Source of the DNA: WTGU01 sp965242855
Lineage (GTDB): Bacteria; Pseudomonadota; Alphaproteobacteria; UBA828
Assembly: GCA_965242855.1 (NCBI GenBank)
Contig: OZ251509.1
Location: forward strand, 2,542,001-2,606,000
Length of the DNA stretch: 64,000 nt
Direction of reading: 5' to 3'
Made by a program: the position numbers and the translations under genes. A model generated the notes under the pieces. It saw only the letters and a program-made list of their open reading frames with translations, was not told the origin of the DNA and did not search any database. Shown one piece after another: positions 8,860 to 15,828 of this stretch; the first letter of the stretch is position 1; every line of letters begins with the position of its first letter.

Positions 8860-10022
8860 CGGAGCGGGAGGGGGGGCGGCTCCGGCACTACGTCTCGCGG
8901 GAGCCGTTCGACCCCGGCGCGGCGGAAGCCCTGACGCCGGAGCAGGAGCGATTCTACATGGCGTCCCAGTGGCGCATGATGTGGTGGAAGCTCAAGCGCC
9001 ACCGCGTCGCCGTCGCCGCCGGGATCTTCCTGCTCGCCCTCTACGCCTCCATCCTGGTCAGCGAGTTCCTGGCGCCCTACGGCCTCCATTCCCGCCACAC
9101 GGATTCGATCTACGCCCCGCCGCAGGCCGTCCAGCTCTTCCACGACGGCGAATTGCGCGCGCCCTTCGTTTACGGCTTCAAGTACAAGCTCGACATGGAC
9201 ACGCTGAAACGGGTGTACGTCCGGGACGAAAGCCGCATCCACACCATCCGCTGGTTCTGCTTGGGGGACGCCTACGAATTCTGGGGCCTCGTGGAGATGC
9301 GCTTCCACATCGTCTGCCCGGCGGAGGACGGGACGCTCTTCCTGCTGGGGACGGACAGGCTCGGCCGCGACATCCTCTCGCGCATCATCTACGGCGCGCG
9401 CATCTCGCTCACGGTGGGGCTGTTCGGCATCGCCATCAGCTTCCTTCTCGGCCTCGTGTTGGGCGGCCTCTCCGGCTATTACGGCGGCTGGGTGGACGCG
9501 ATCGTGCAGCGCGTCATCGAGGTGATCCGCTCCTTCCCCGAACTGCCGCTGTGGATGGCGCTGTCGGCGGCCCTGCCCGTCACCTGGTCGCCGATCGTGG
9601 TCTATTTCGGGATCACCATCATCCTCGGGCTGATCGACTGGACCGGCCTCGCCCGCGCCGTGCGCTCGAAGCTGCTGGCGCTGCGCGAGGAGGATTTCGC
9701 GACCGCCGCGATGCTCATGGGCGCCCGCCCCGGGCGCATCGTCGCGCGCCATCTGGTGCCGAGCTTCATGAGCCACCTCATCGCCTCGGCTACGCTTTCC
9801 ATCCCCTCGATGATCCTGGGAGAGACGGCGCTTTCCTTCCTCGGGCTCGGCCTGCGCCCACCGATCACCAGCTGGGGGGTGCTGCTGAACGAGGCGCAGA
9901 ACATCAACGCCGTCGCGCTCTACCCGTGGCTCATGCTGCCCGTGGTTCCGGTGATCCTGGTGGTCCTCGCCTTCAACTTCCTGGGCGACGGGTTGCGCGA
10001 CGCGGCGGACCCGTACAAATGA
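8856..10022 (+). CDS. Dipeptide/oligopeptide-type ABC transporter permease (DppC-like)
   Basis: A 388-residue permease of the DppC/OppC family, coupled to the DppB-like gene by an ATGA overlap. The first helix is near residues 45-70. A roughly 100-residue periplasmic insertion follows, longer than in typical DppC. Then come LGTDRLGRDILSRIIYGARISL, a family hallmark, the EAA loop (DFATAAMLMGARPGRIVARHLVPSFM) and LGETALSFLGLGL. The extended periplasmic loop resembles permeases of the YejE/microcin-type group. The DppD/DppF ATPases that usually follow are replaced here by an LLM oxidoreductase gene. Confidence 0.92.
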   Translation: MTEREGGRLRHYVSREPFDPGAAEALTPEQERFYMASQWRMMWWKLKRHRVAVAAGIFLLALYASILVSEFLAPYGLHSRHTDSIYAPPQAVQLFHDGELRAPFVYGFKYKLDMDTLKRVYVRDESRIHTIRWFCLGDAYEFWGLVEMRFHIVCPAEDGTLFLLGTDRLGRDILSRIIYGARISLTVGLFGIAISFLLGLVLGGLSGYYGGWVDAIVQRVIEVIRSFPELPLWMALSAALPVTWSPIVVYFGITIILGLIDWTGLARAVRSKLLALREEDFATAAMLMGARPGRIVARHLVPSFMSHLIASATLSIPSMILGETALSFLGLGLRPPITSWGVLLNEAQNINAVALYPWLMLPVVPVILVVLAFNFLGDGLRDAADPYK

Positions 10023-10056
10023 CGGCGGCATGGCAGAGACGGCGGCGGAGGAAGGC

Positions 10057-11400
10057 ATGAACAAGCGGCGCATGGTCCTGGTGGGCTTCCTCCAGGCGCA
10101 GAACTGCTCCAACTACACCGCCTCCTGGCGCCATCCGGAGGCGGCCGGCGACTTCCTCTCCGCCGACTACTACCGGCGGATCGCCAGGATCCTCGAGGCC
10201 GGCAAGTTCCATCTCGCCTTCTTCGACGACAGGCTGGCGCTGCCGGACATCTACGGCGGCGACCACGCGGACGCGGTGCGGAACGGCGTGCGGGTGGTGA
10301 AGATGGACCCGATCCCGGTGCTGTCGATCATGGCCGCCGCGACCGCGCGCATCGGGCTCGGCGCCACCTGCTCCACCACCTACTACCCGCCGTTCCACGT
10401 CGCCCGCACCTTCTCGACCCTCGACCACATGAGCGGCGGGCGGGCGGCCTGGAACGTCGTCACCTCGCTCAACGATTCCGAGGCCGCGAATTACGGCGCC
10501 GAATCGACGGTCGAACACGACGAACGCTACGACCGCGCCGACGAGTTCATGGAGGTGGTGCTGGGCCACTGGGATTCGTGGGACGACGACGCGATCCTTC
10601 TCGACAGGGAGGGCGGGGTCTTCGCCGATTCGGCCAAGGTGCGCCGCCTCGACCATCGGGGCCGCTTCCTGCGCTCGCGCGGGCCGTTCACCGTGCCGCG
10701 CACGCCCCAGGGGCGGCCGGTCGTGATCCAGGCGGGCCAGAGCGGGCGGGGGCGGCGCTTCGCGGCGCGCTGGGCCGAGGTGATCTTCGCGATCTTCCCG
10801 ACCCTCGAATTCGGCCAACGCGCCTACGCGGCGACCCGCGCGGCCGCCGTGGAGGCCGGGCGCGACCCCGACGGCTACCGCCTGACTCCGGCGATCTACG
10901 TGACGGTGGCGGAGACGCAGGCGGCGGCCGAGGACAAGGCCGCGTTCGTCGCCGGCCTGGCGCGCCCGATCGACACCCTGGCGCTGCTGTCCGAGGCGCT
11001 CAACTACGACTTCGCGGCCAAGCCGGCGGGCGCGCCCTTCACCGACGCGGAGATGGCGTCCATCGGCGGCCTCCAGGCGATCCGCGACCGCGTCGTCGCG
11101 CTGAGCGGCAACCCTCACCCGACGGTCGAGGATTTCGTGGCCTACAGCCGCCGCGGCACGGTCGACGAGATGCCCCATTTCGTGGGCACGCCGGAGGCCG
11201 TCGCCGACCGCATGGCCGAATGGTTCGAAGGCGGAGCCTGCGACGGCTTCGTCGTCGCCGCGACCCACGTGCCGGGTTCCTATGAGGACGCCGCGCGCCT
11301 CGTCGTCCCCGAACTCCAACGCCGCGGCCTCTTCCACCACGACTACGCCGGCCCCACCCTGCGGGAGAATCTCGGCTTCCCACCCCTCCGCCCCCGCTAG
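10057..11400 (+). CDS. LLM-class flavin-dependent monooxygenase (NtaA/SnaA/DszA family)
   Basis: About 447 residues. A predicted FMNH2-dependent monooxygenase of the bacterial luciferase-like superfamily, in the NtaA/DszA/SnaA branch that oxidises nitrilotriacetate, dibenzothiophene sulfone or similar small molecules. Seen in the sequence: HLAFFDDRLALPDIYGG, ATARIGLGATCSTTYYPPFHVARTFSTLDHMSGGRAAWNVVTS and a C-terminal TPEAVADRMAEWFEGG, all typical of this family. GGAGG five bases before ATG 10057 favours this start over ATG 10030. It lies just behind two permease genes, suggesting that the imported compound is its substrate, but which compound cannot be said. It needs a separate flavin reductase, which is not seen nearby. 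Confidence 0.88.
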   Translation: MNKRRMVLVGFLQAQNCSNYTASWRHPEAAGDFLSADYYRRIARILEAGKFHLAFFDDRLALPDIYGGDHADAVRNGVRVVKMDPIPVLSIMAAATARIGLGATCSTTYYPPFHVARTFSTLDHMSGGRAAWNVVTSLNDSEAANYGAESTVEHDERYDRADEFMEVVLGHWDSWDDDAILLDREGGVFADSAKVRRLDHRGRFLRSRGPFTVPRTPQGRPVVIQAGQSGRGRRFAARWAEVIFAIFPTLEFGQRAYAATRAAAVEAGRDPDGYRLTPAIYVTVAETQAAAEDKAAFVAGLARPIDTLALLSEALNYDFAAKPAGAPFTDAEMASIGGLQAIRDRVVALSGNPHPTVEDFVAYSRRGTVDEMPHFVGTPEAVADRMAEWFEGGACDGFVVAATHVPGSYEDAARLVVPELQRRGLFHHDYAGPTLRENLGFPPLRPR

Positions 11401-11439
11401 CGCCAATCGGATGGAGCAGAGAGGCGCCGCCTGCACGAC

Positions 11440-11479
11440 ACAAATCAGTTGTCAACGAAAAGGTTGACAACTGATTTGT
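11440..11479. promoter_or_regulatory. 17-bp perfect inverted repeat, probable operator or bidirectional hairpin
   Basis: Arms at 11440-11456 and 11463-11479 are perfect reverse complements around a 6-base loop (GAAAAG). It lies between the LLM gene stop and the dual-ATPase operon. The right arm contains TTGACA. No T-run follows, so a simple intrinsic terminator is unlikely, although an RNA hairpin could still form. A dimeric repressor site controlling the ATPase operon is the favoured inference. This AT-richer patch contrasts with its GC-rich surroundings. Confidence 0.7.
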
Positions 11480-11492
11480 TGACACCCATCAT
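11464..11492 (+). promoter_or_regulatory. Candidate sigma-70 promoter for the dual-ATPase operon
   Basis: A consensus -35 TTGACA at 11464-11469 is followed after 17 bases by CATCAT at 11487-11492, which matches four of six -10 bases. The -35 box lies inside the right arm of the inverted repeat, so protein binding there would block transcription. A second TTGACA at 11479-11484 lacks a good -10 partner. The ATPase gene starts 33 bases downstream of the -10. Confidence 0.45.
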
Positions 11493-11524
11493 ACGACAAA
11501 TCCGTTGGTATTGAGAGGCGGGCC

Positions 11525-12751
11525 ATGAAACCGGCTACCGGCCGTTGGGTGAGCGGCGACGACTTCTGCGGCCGCGAAACCGAATTGGGCATTTTGGAAA
11601 CGCGGGCCCGTGAGGGCAACCATACGCTGCTCACCGGGCAGCGGCGCATGGGGAAGACCAGTATCGCCCGCGAGCTCGGGCGGAGGCTGGAGGGTGCCGG
11701 CTGGACCGCGCTCTTCGCCGACGTCGAGGATGCGGCGTGCGCGGAAGACGCGATCGCCGAGATCGCCCGGGCCGCGTACCCGGTTCGCTCCATCGTGGCG
11801 CGCGTCGCCGCCAGCGTAGCGCGCGTCCGGGACATCCGCGGGAAGGTCGAGGTCGGAGCACTCGACTTTCGCGTGAAGTTCCGCGCCCGCCTGGACGCCG
11901 GAAACTGGCGGCGCCACGGGGACAGCCTGATCCGCGCCTGCGCCAAGCACGAACAACCGGTTCTCCTCGTCGTCGACGAACTGCCGATCCTCCTCACGCG
12001 CATGCTTCGCGAAGAAGACGGCGCGCGGCATGTCGACGACTTCCTGAGCTGGCTGCGGCGCGCGCTCCAGGGGCTGGAAGGCGGCTCTCCGGTCGTCATC
12101 CTCTCCGGCAGCATCGGCCTCATGCCCCTGGTGGCCCGGCTCGGCATTCCCGACCGAGTCAACTACCTTGATTCCTTCCGCCTGGGACCCTGGAGCCACG
12201 ACGAGAGCATCGCCTGTTTCGAGCGGCTCGCCGCGCGTTGCGGCTTGCAGGTCGAGGACGGCGTTGCCGGCGCCGTTTACGACACCCTCGGCATCGGCAT
12301 TCCCCACCACGTGCAGTCCTTCTTTGCGCGTTTGCGGGAAGCCGCCGCGATGCGGGGGCGCGACCGGATGACGAAGGCGGACGTTGGCGAGGTCTACCGC
12401 ACGGGGCTCCTCGGACCATCGGGGCAGAGTGATCTCCTGCATTACGAGACCCGCCTCGCGGATGCGCTGGACGACGAAAGCCGCAGGATCGCGATGGAGA
12501 TCCTCGCCGAGGCCGCGGTCCAGGGTGTGTTCGGCGCCGATGCGCGGCGCGCCATCGAACGGTCTTACACGCCGTTGTTCCCGGATGCGCCCGCCCGCGT
12601 CGTTGCGGCGCTCGACGTGCTGGGGCACGACGGCTATCTCGAACCCGGCGCCGACGGTTATCGCTTCCCGTCGCGCCTGCTGAAGGACTGGTGGGCGACA
12701 CGCTTTCGCGATCACCATATGCCGCTCGCGGAGCGGGGCGCCCGGCCATGA
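11525..12751 (+). CDS. P-loop ATPase with C-terminal winged helix (STAND/archaeal-ATPase type)
   Basis: A 408-residue ATPase. The FCGRETELGILE start and Walker A GQRRMGKTS (residues 38-46) are typical of the AAA/STAND-related ATPases often annotated AAA_14/AAA_16 or archaeal ATPase. Walker B is VLLVVDELPIL (Asp151, Glu152), and VVILSGSIGLM is a sensor-1-like strand. After about residue 250 the sequence is helical, with a winged-helix-like end (RVVAALDVLGHDGYLEPGADGYRF). There is no transmembrane segment or recognisable effector domain. The stop overlaps the next gene start (ATGA), so the two proteins are probably made in fixed ratio and may act together. Function is unknown; defence or signal transduction is inferred from architecture. 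Confidence 0.85.
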   Translation: MKPATGRWVSGDDFCGRETELGILETRAREGNHTLLTGQRRMGKTSIARELGRRLEGAGWTALFADVEDAACAEDAIAEIARAAYPVRSIVARVAASVARVRDIRGKVEVGALDFRVKFRARLDAGNWRRHGDSLIRACAKHEQPVLLVVDELPILLTRMLREEDGARHVDDFLSWLRRALQGLEGGSPVVILSGSIGLMPLVARLGIPDRVNYLDSFRLGPWSHDESIACFERLAARCGLQVEDGVAGAVYDTLGIGIPHHVQSFFARLREAAAMRGRDRMTKADVGEVYRTGLLGPSGQSDLLHYETRLADALDDESRRIAMEILAEAAVQGVFGADARRAIERSYTPLFPDAPARVVAALDVLGHDGYLEPGADGYRFPSRLLKDWWATRFRDHHMPLAERGARP

Positions 12752-15222
12752 CCGCCCCGAACGCCCGGACGCTCCGCAAGTTCAATCCCGGGCTGTTCCA
12801 GTCCGACCGCGAGGTGATCGAACAATTTGTCGTCCGGCACCGCGAGCTCGAGAGGGTGCTCGAGATCCTCCGGGGAAACGTCGACTCGCCGTCCTGCCAG
12901 CACGTCCTGGTCGTCGCGCCGCGCGGCCGGGGCAAGACCATGCTGCTGGCGCGCGTCGCCGCCGAGCTCCGGACCGACGAAGCGCTCTCCCGGCGCCTGT
13001 TGCCGGTGCGGTTCATGGAGGAAAGTCATGAGATCCTCGGTCTCGCCGACTTCTGGCTCGAAGCGCTGTTTCACTTGGCGCGGGAGACCGATGTCCCGGC
13101 TCTCTCGCGGGAGTTGCGTGACACCCATGCCGACCTGAAATCCCGCTGGCGCGAGCGCGAACTGCCCGACCGCGCCCGCGCCGCCGTCGTCGAAGCGGCG
13201 GAACTCCTCGACAGGCGGCTGGTCCTCATGGTCGAGAACCTTCAGGCACTCTGCGACTCCGTGGACGACGATTTCGGCTGGGGGCTTCGCCAAGCGTTGC
13301 AGTCGGAGCCCCGGATCGTGCTGCTGGCCACCGCCACCAGCCGCTTCGCGGCGCTGGACGATGCGCGCCAGCCCTTCTTCGAACTGTTCTGGCAAGTCTC
13401 TCTGGAGCCGCTGGACAGGGAGGCATGCCGGCGCCTGTGGCGCGCGGTCGCCGGGGACGGCAGGAGCGATGGCGAAATCAGGGCCTTGCAAATCCTCACC
13501 GGCGGCAGCCCCCGCCTGCTGGTCATCGTCGCGGAATTCGCGCGGCATCGCTCCCTGCGCCGCCTGATGGACGAACTGGTGACCCTGATCGACGACCACA
13601 CGGAGTATTTTCGCGGCCACCTGGAGAGCCTGGCCAGGACCGAGCGCCGGGTCTATCTGGCGGCAGTCGATCTCTGGCGGCCGTCGAGCACCGGCGAGAT
13701 TGCGGCGCGTTCCGCGATGGACGTGCGCCCCGTCTCGACCATGCTCGGCAGGCTCGTCGACCGCGGCGCGATCGCCGTAGAAGGAACCGGCCGCAAGCGG
13801 CGCTACGCCGCCGCCGAGCGCCTCTATTGCATCTACTACAAGCTGCGGCGCGAACGCGACGAAGCGGCCGTCGTGCAAAACCTGATCCGCTTCATGGCGG
13901 TCTTCTACGGCCGCGACGAACTGGCGGACCTGTCCGGCCTGCTCCGCGCCGAAGCGATGCAGTCGGCAATCATTCGCGAGGGGATCGAACGCGCGATCGC
14001 CGAAGCGCCGGAAATCGGAAGCATCTTCCCCGGCGAGACATGGCCGAACATCGCCCGGCCGGCCGGCTTGGCCGAAACAAGCGAGATCGACCTCGCGGCA
14101 CTCGTGAAGAAGGCGGCCTCGCACGTGGAGCGCGGCGAATCCGAGGCAGCGGTCACAACATGCGACCAAGTGATCGAACGCTTCGGCGACGACGACACGC
14201 CGGAAATCCGAGCGCAGGTCGCCTGGGCGTTGACCTGCAAGGGTATTACGCAAGGCAAGCTTGGCGAGACTGAGGCAGCGATCGCAACATGCGACCAAGC
14301 GATTGAACGCTTCGGTGACGACGACACGCCAGAAGTACGGCCGGCGGTTGTCATAGCGCTGGTCCTCAAGGGTATTACGCAAGGCAAGCTTGGCGAGGCT
14401 GAAGCGGAGATCAAAACATACGATCAAGCGATCGAACGCTTTGGCGATGACGACACGCCAGAAGTACGGCCGGCGGTTGTCGTAGCACTGGTCCTCAAGG
14501 GTATTACGCAAGGCAAGTTCGGCGAGGCTGAAGCGGAGATCAAAACATACGATCGAGCGATCGAACGCTTCGGCAATGACGGCACGCCGGAAGTTCGGGC
14601 GCTGGTCGCCAGGGTGCTGGTCAACAAGGGCATTGCCCAAGGACAGCTTGGCGAGTCCAGGGCGGAGATCACGACATACGATCAAGCGATCGAACGCTTC
14701 AGCGACGACGGCACGCCGGAAGTTCGAGCGCTGGTCGCCTGGGCGCTGGTCCGCAAGGGCATCGCGCAAGGGCGGCTTGGCGAGTTCGAGGCGGCAATCG
14801 CGACCTACAACCAAGTGATCGAACGCTTCGGCGGTGACGGCACGCCGGAAGTCCGGGCGCCGGTCGCCGATGCGTTGGCCAACAAGTGTGCGGTGCAAAT
14901 GAGAATCGGCCGCGCGGAAGATGCTCTGGATACCTTTCGCCTCGCGTATGCCGCATTCGCTCCCGACGATCAGGCGATGCTGGGTGCCATGCAGGAAACC
15001 GTACCGGCGTTGATCGCCGGCGGCCTCCTCGAGCGCGGCCTCATCGAGATACTCGAGGAGGACCGCGAGAAAGCGGACGCTCTGGCGCCGCTCATCGTGG
15101 CCCTGCAACAGCGCGCCGGCGACAGCGTCCGCGCGCCGGCCGAGGTGCTCGAAGTCGCGGCCGACATCCTGGAACAAATCGAGGGGAAAAGCACGGTGCC
15201 GGCCGCTCTCCCGGATTCGTGA
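12748..15222 (+). CDS. P-loop ATPase with six C-terminal TPR-like repeats
   Basis: A protein of about 824 residues, coupled by ATGA to the preceding ATPase. Residues 1-50 carry FNPGLFQSDREVIEQFVVR. Walker A is APRGRGKT (Lys63). The Walker-B-like strand is LVLMVENLQAL, with Glu163 where Asp is usual, and IVLLATATSRFAAL is a sensor strand. A winged helix follows near residues 325-365. From about residue 465 to 735 there are six TPR-like units of exactly 43 residues (consensus around AIERFGDDGTPEVRA...KGIAQGKLGE). The C-terminal 90 residues are helical. NTPase-WH-TPR order is that of STAND sensor proteins, in which the repeats recognise the trigger. No nuclease, TIR or membrane effector is visible. 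Confidence 0.85.
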   Translation: MTAPNARTLRKFNPGLFQSDREVIEQFVVRHRELERVLEILRGNVDSPSCQHVLVVAPRGRGKTMLLARVAAELRTDEALSRRLLPVRFMEESHEILGLADFWLEALFHLARETDVPALSRELRDTHADLKSRWRERELPDRARAAVVEAAELLDRRLVLMVENLQALCDSVDDDFGWGLRQALQSEPRIVLLATATSRFAALDDARQPFFELFWQVSLEPLDREACRRLWRAVAGDGRSDGEIRALQILTGGSPRLLVIVAEFARHRSLRRLMDELVTLIDDHTEYFRGHLESLARTERRVYLAAVDLWRPSSTGEIAARSAMDVRPVSTMLGRLVDRGAIAVEGTGRKRRYAAAERLYCIYYKLRRERDEAAVVQNLIRFMAVFYGRDELADLSGLLRAEAMQSAIIREGIERAIAEAPEIGSIFPGETWPNIARPAGLAETSEIDLAALVKKAASHVERGESEAAVTTCDQVIERFGDDDTPEIRAQVAWALTCKGITQGKLGETEAAIATCDQAIERFGDDDTPEVRPAVVIALVLKGITQGKLGEAEAEIKTYDQAIERFGDDDTPEVRPAVVVALVLKGITQGKFGEAEAEIKTYDRAIERFGNDGTPEVRALVARVLVNKGIAQGQLGESRAEITTYDQAIERFSDDGTPEVRALVAWALVRKGIAQGRLGEFEAAIATYNQVIERFGGDGTPEVRAPVADALANKCAVQMRIGRAEDALDTFRLAYAAFAPDDQAMLGAMQETVPALIAGGLLERGLIEILEEDREKADALAPLIVALQQRAGDSVRAPAEVLEVAADILEQIEGKSTVPAALPDS
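14176..14949 (+). repeat. Six tandem 129-bp repeats encoding TPR-like units
   Basis: The marker GAACGC recurs at 14176, 14305, 14434, 14563, 14692 and 14821, exactly 129 bases apart, all in frame. Units two and three are nearly identical at the DNA level, including silent positions, which points to recent unit duplication. Later units are more diverged. Copy number could vary among strains without disturbing the frame. Confidence 0.95.
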
Positions 15223-15329
15223 TCGCGGACGATCGGGCAACCGCCCGGCGGGCGTTGGCAATCATGCGCCGATTGGCCTAGGGTGCGGGGCGAGTGGAGG
15301 TCGAACGTCGAGGCCGGTGGCGATGGGCC

Positions 15330-15773
15330 ATGGCTGATCCCGGATCCCGAGAAAACCCCTCGATGGAGGAAATCCTGGCCTCCATCCGCCGGATCGTCGT
15401 GGAGGAAAGCGGCGCTCCCGCCAGGGACGGCGACATCCTCGACCTGACCGACGTCGTGGACGAGGAAGGCAACGTCGTCGCGCGGGAAAGCGCCGCGAGC
15501 GGCCCGCTTCCAAGCGCCGGGCCGCCGCCCCCCTGTCTGGACACGCCGCTGGTGTCGCCCTCCGTCGAGGCCGAGGTCGCCCGAGCGCTCCGGCGCGCGG
15601 GCCCGGACGCGCCGCCACCGGCCGGCGCGGACGACCGGGCCATCGAGGACCACCTGCGCGCGATGCTGCGACCGATGCTCCAGGAATGGCTGGACAAGCA
15701 CCTGCCGGGGATCGTCGAACGCCTCGTGCAAGGCGAAATCGCGCGCATCGCGCGCCGCTCCGGCCCCGGATAG
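15330..15773 (+). CDS. popZ: PopZ/DUF2497-family polar organising protein
   Basis: About 147 residues. An N-terminal SMEEILASIRRIVVEE helix and a C-terminal LRPMLQEWLDKHLPGIVERLVQGEIARIARR segment flank an acidic, proline-rich middle. This is the PopZ/DUF2497 signature. PopZ assembles into a polar network that anchors chromosomal ParB in alphaproteobacteria. ATG 15330 gives the usual short N-terminus; an in-frame GTG at 15294 would add 12 unconserved residues. It is followed directly by valS, the usual alphaproteobacterial order. The gene often found upstream in related genomes is replaced by the ATPase pair. Confidence 0.88.
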   Translation: MADPGSRENPSMEEILASIRRIVVEESGAPARDGDILDLTDVVDEEGNVVARESAASGPLPSAGPPPPCLDTPLVSPSVEAEVARALRRAGPDAPPPAGADDRAIEDHLRAMLRPMLQEWLDKHLPGIVERLVQGEIARIARRSGPG

Positions 15774-15828
15774 GGCGCCGGGCACCGGCGCGCCGGCCCC
15801 ACCCCACGGAAAGAACCCCCGGACGACG

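Noticed and set aside
11440..11479. Intrinsic terminator of the LLM gene
   Set aside because: The stem is strong but no T-run follows and it overlaps a promoter-like box, so operator use is the better reading.
14176..14949. Regularly spaced repeats resembling a CRISPR array
   Set aside because: The spacing is constant but the repeats are coding, in frame and without unique spacers, so they are protein repeats.
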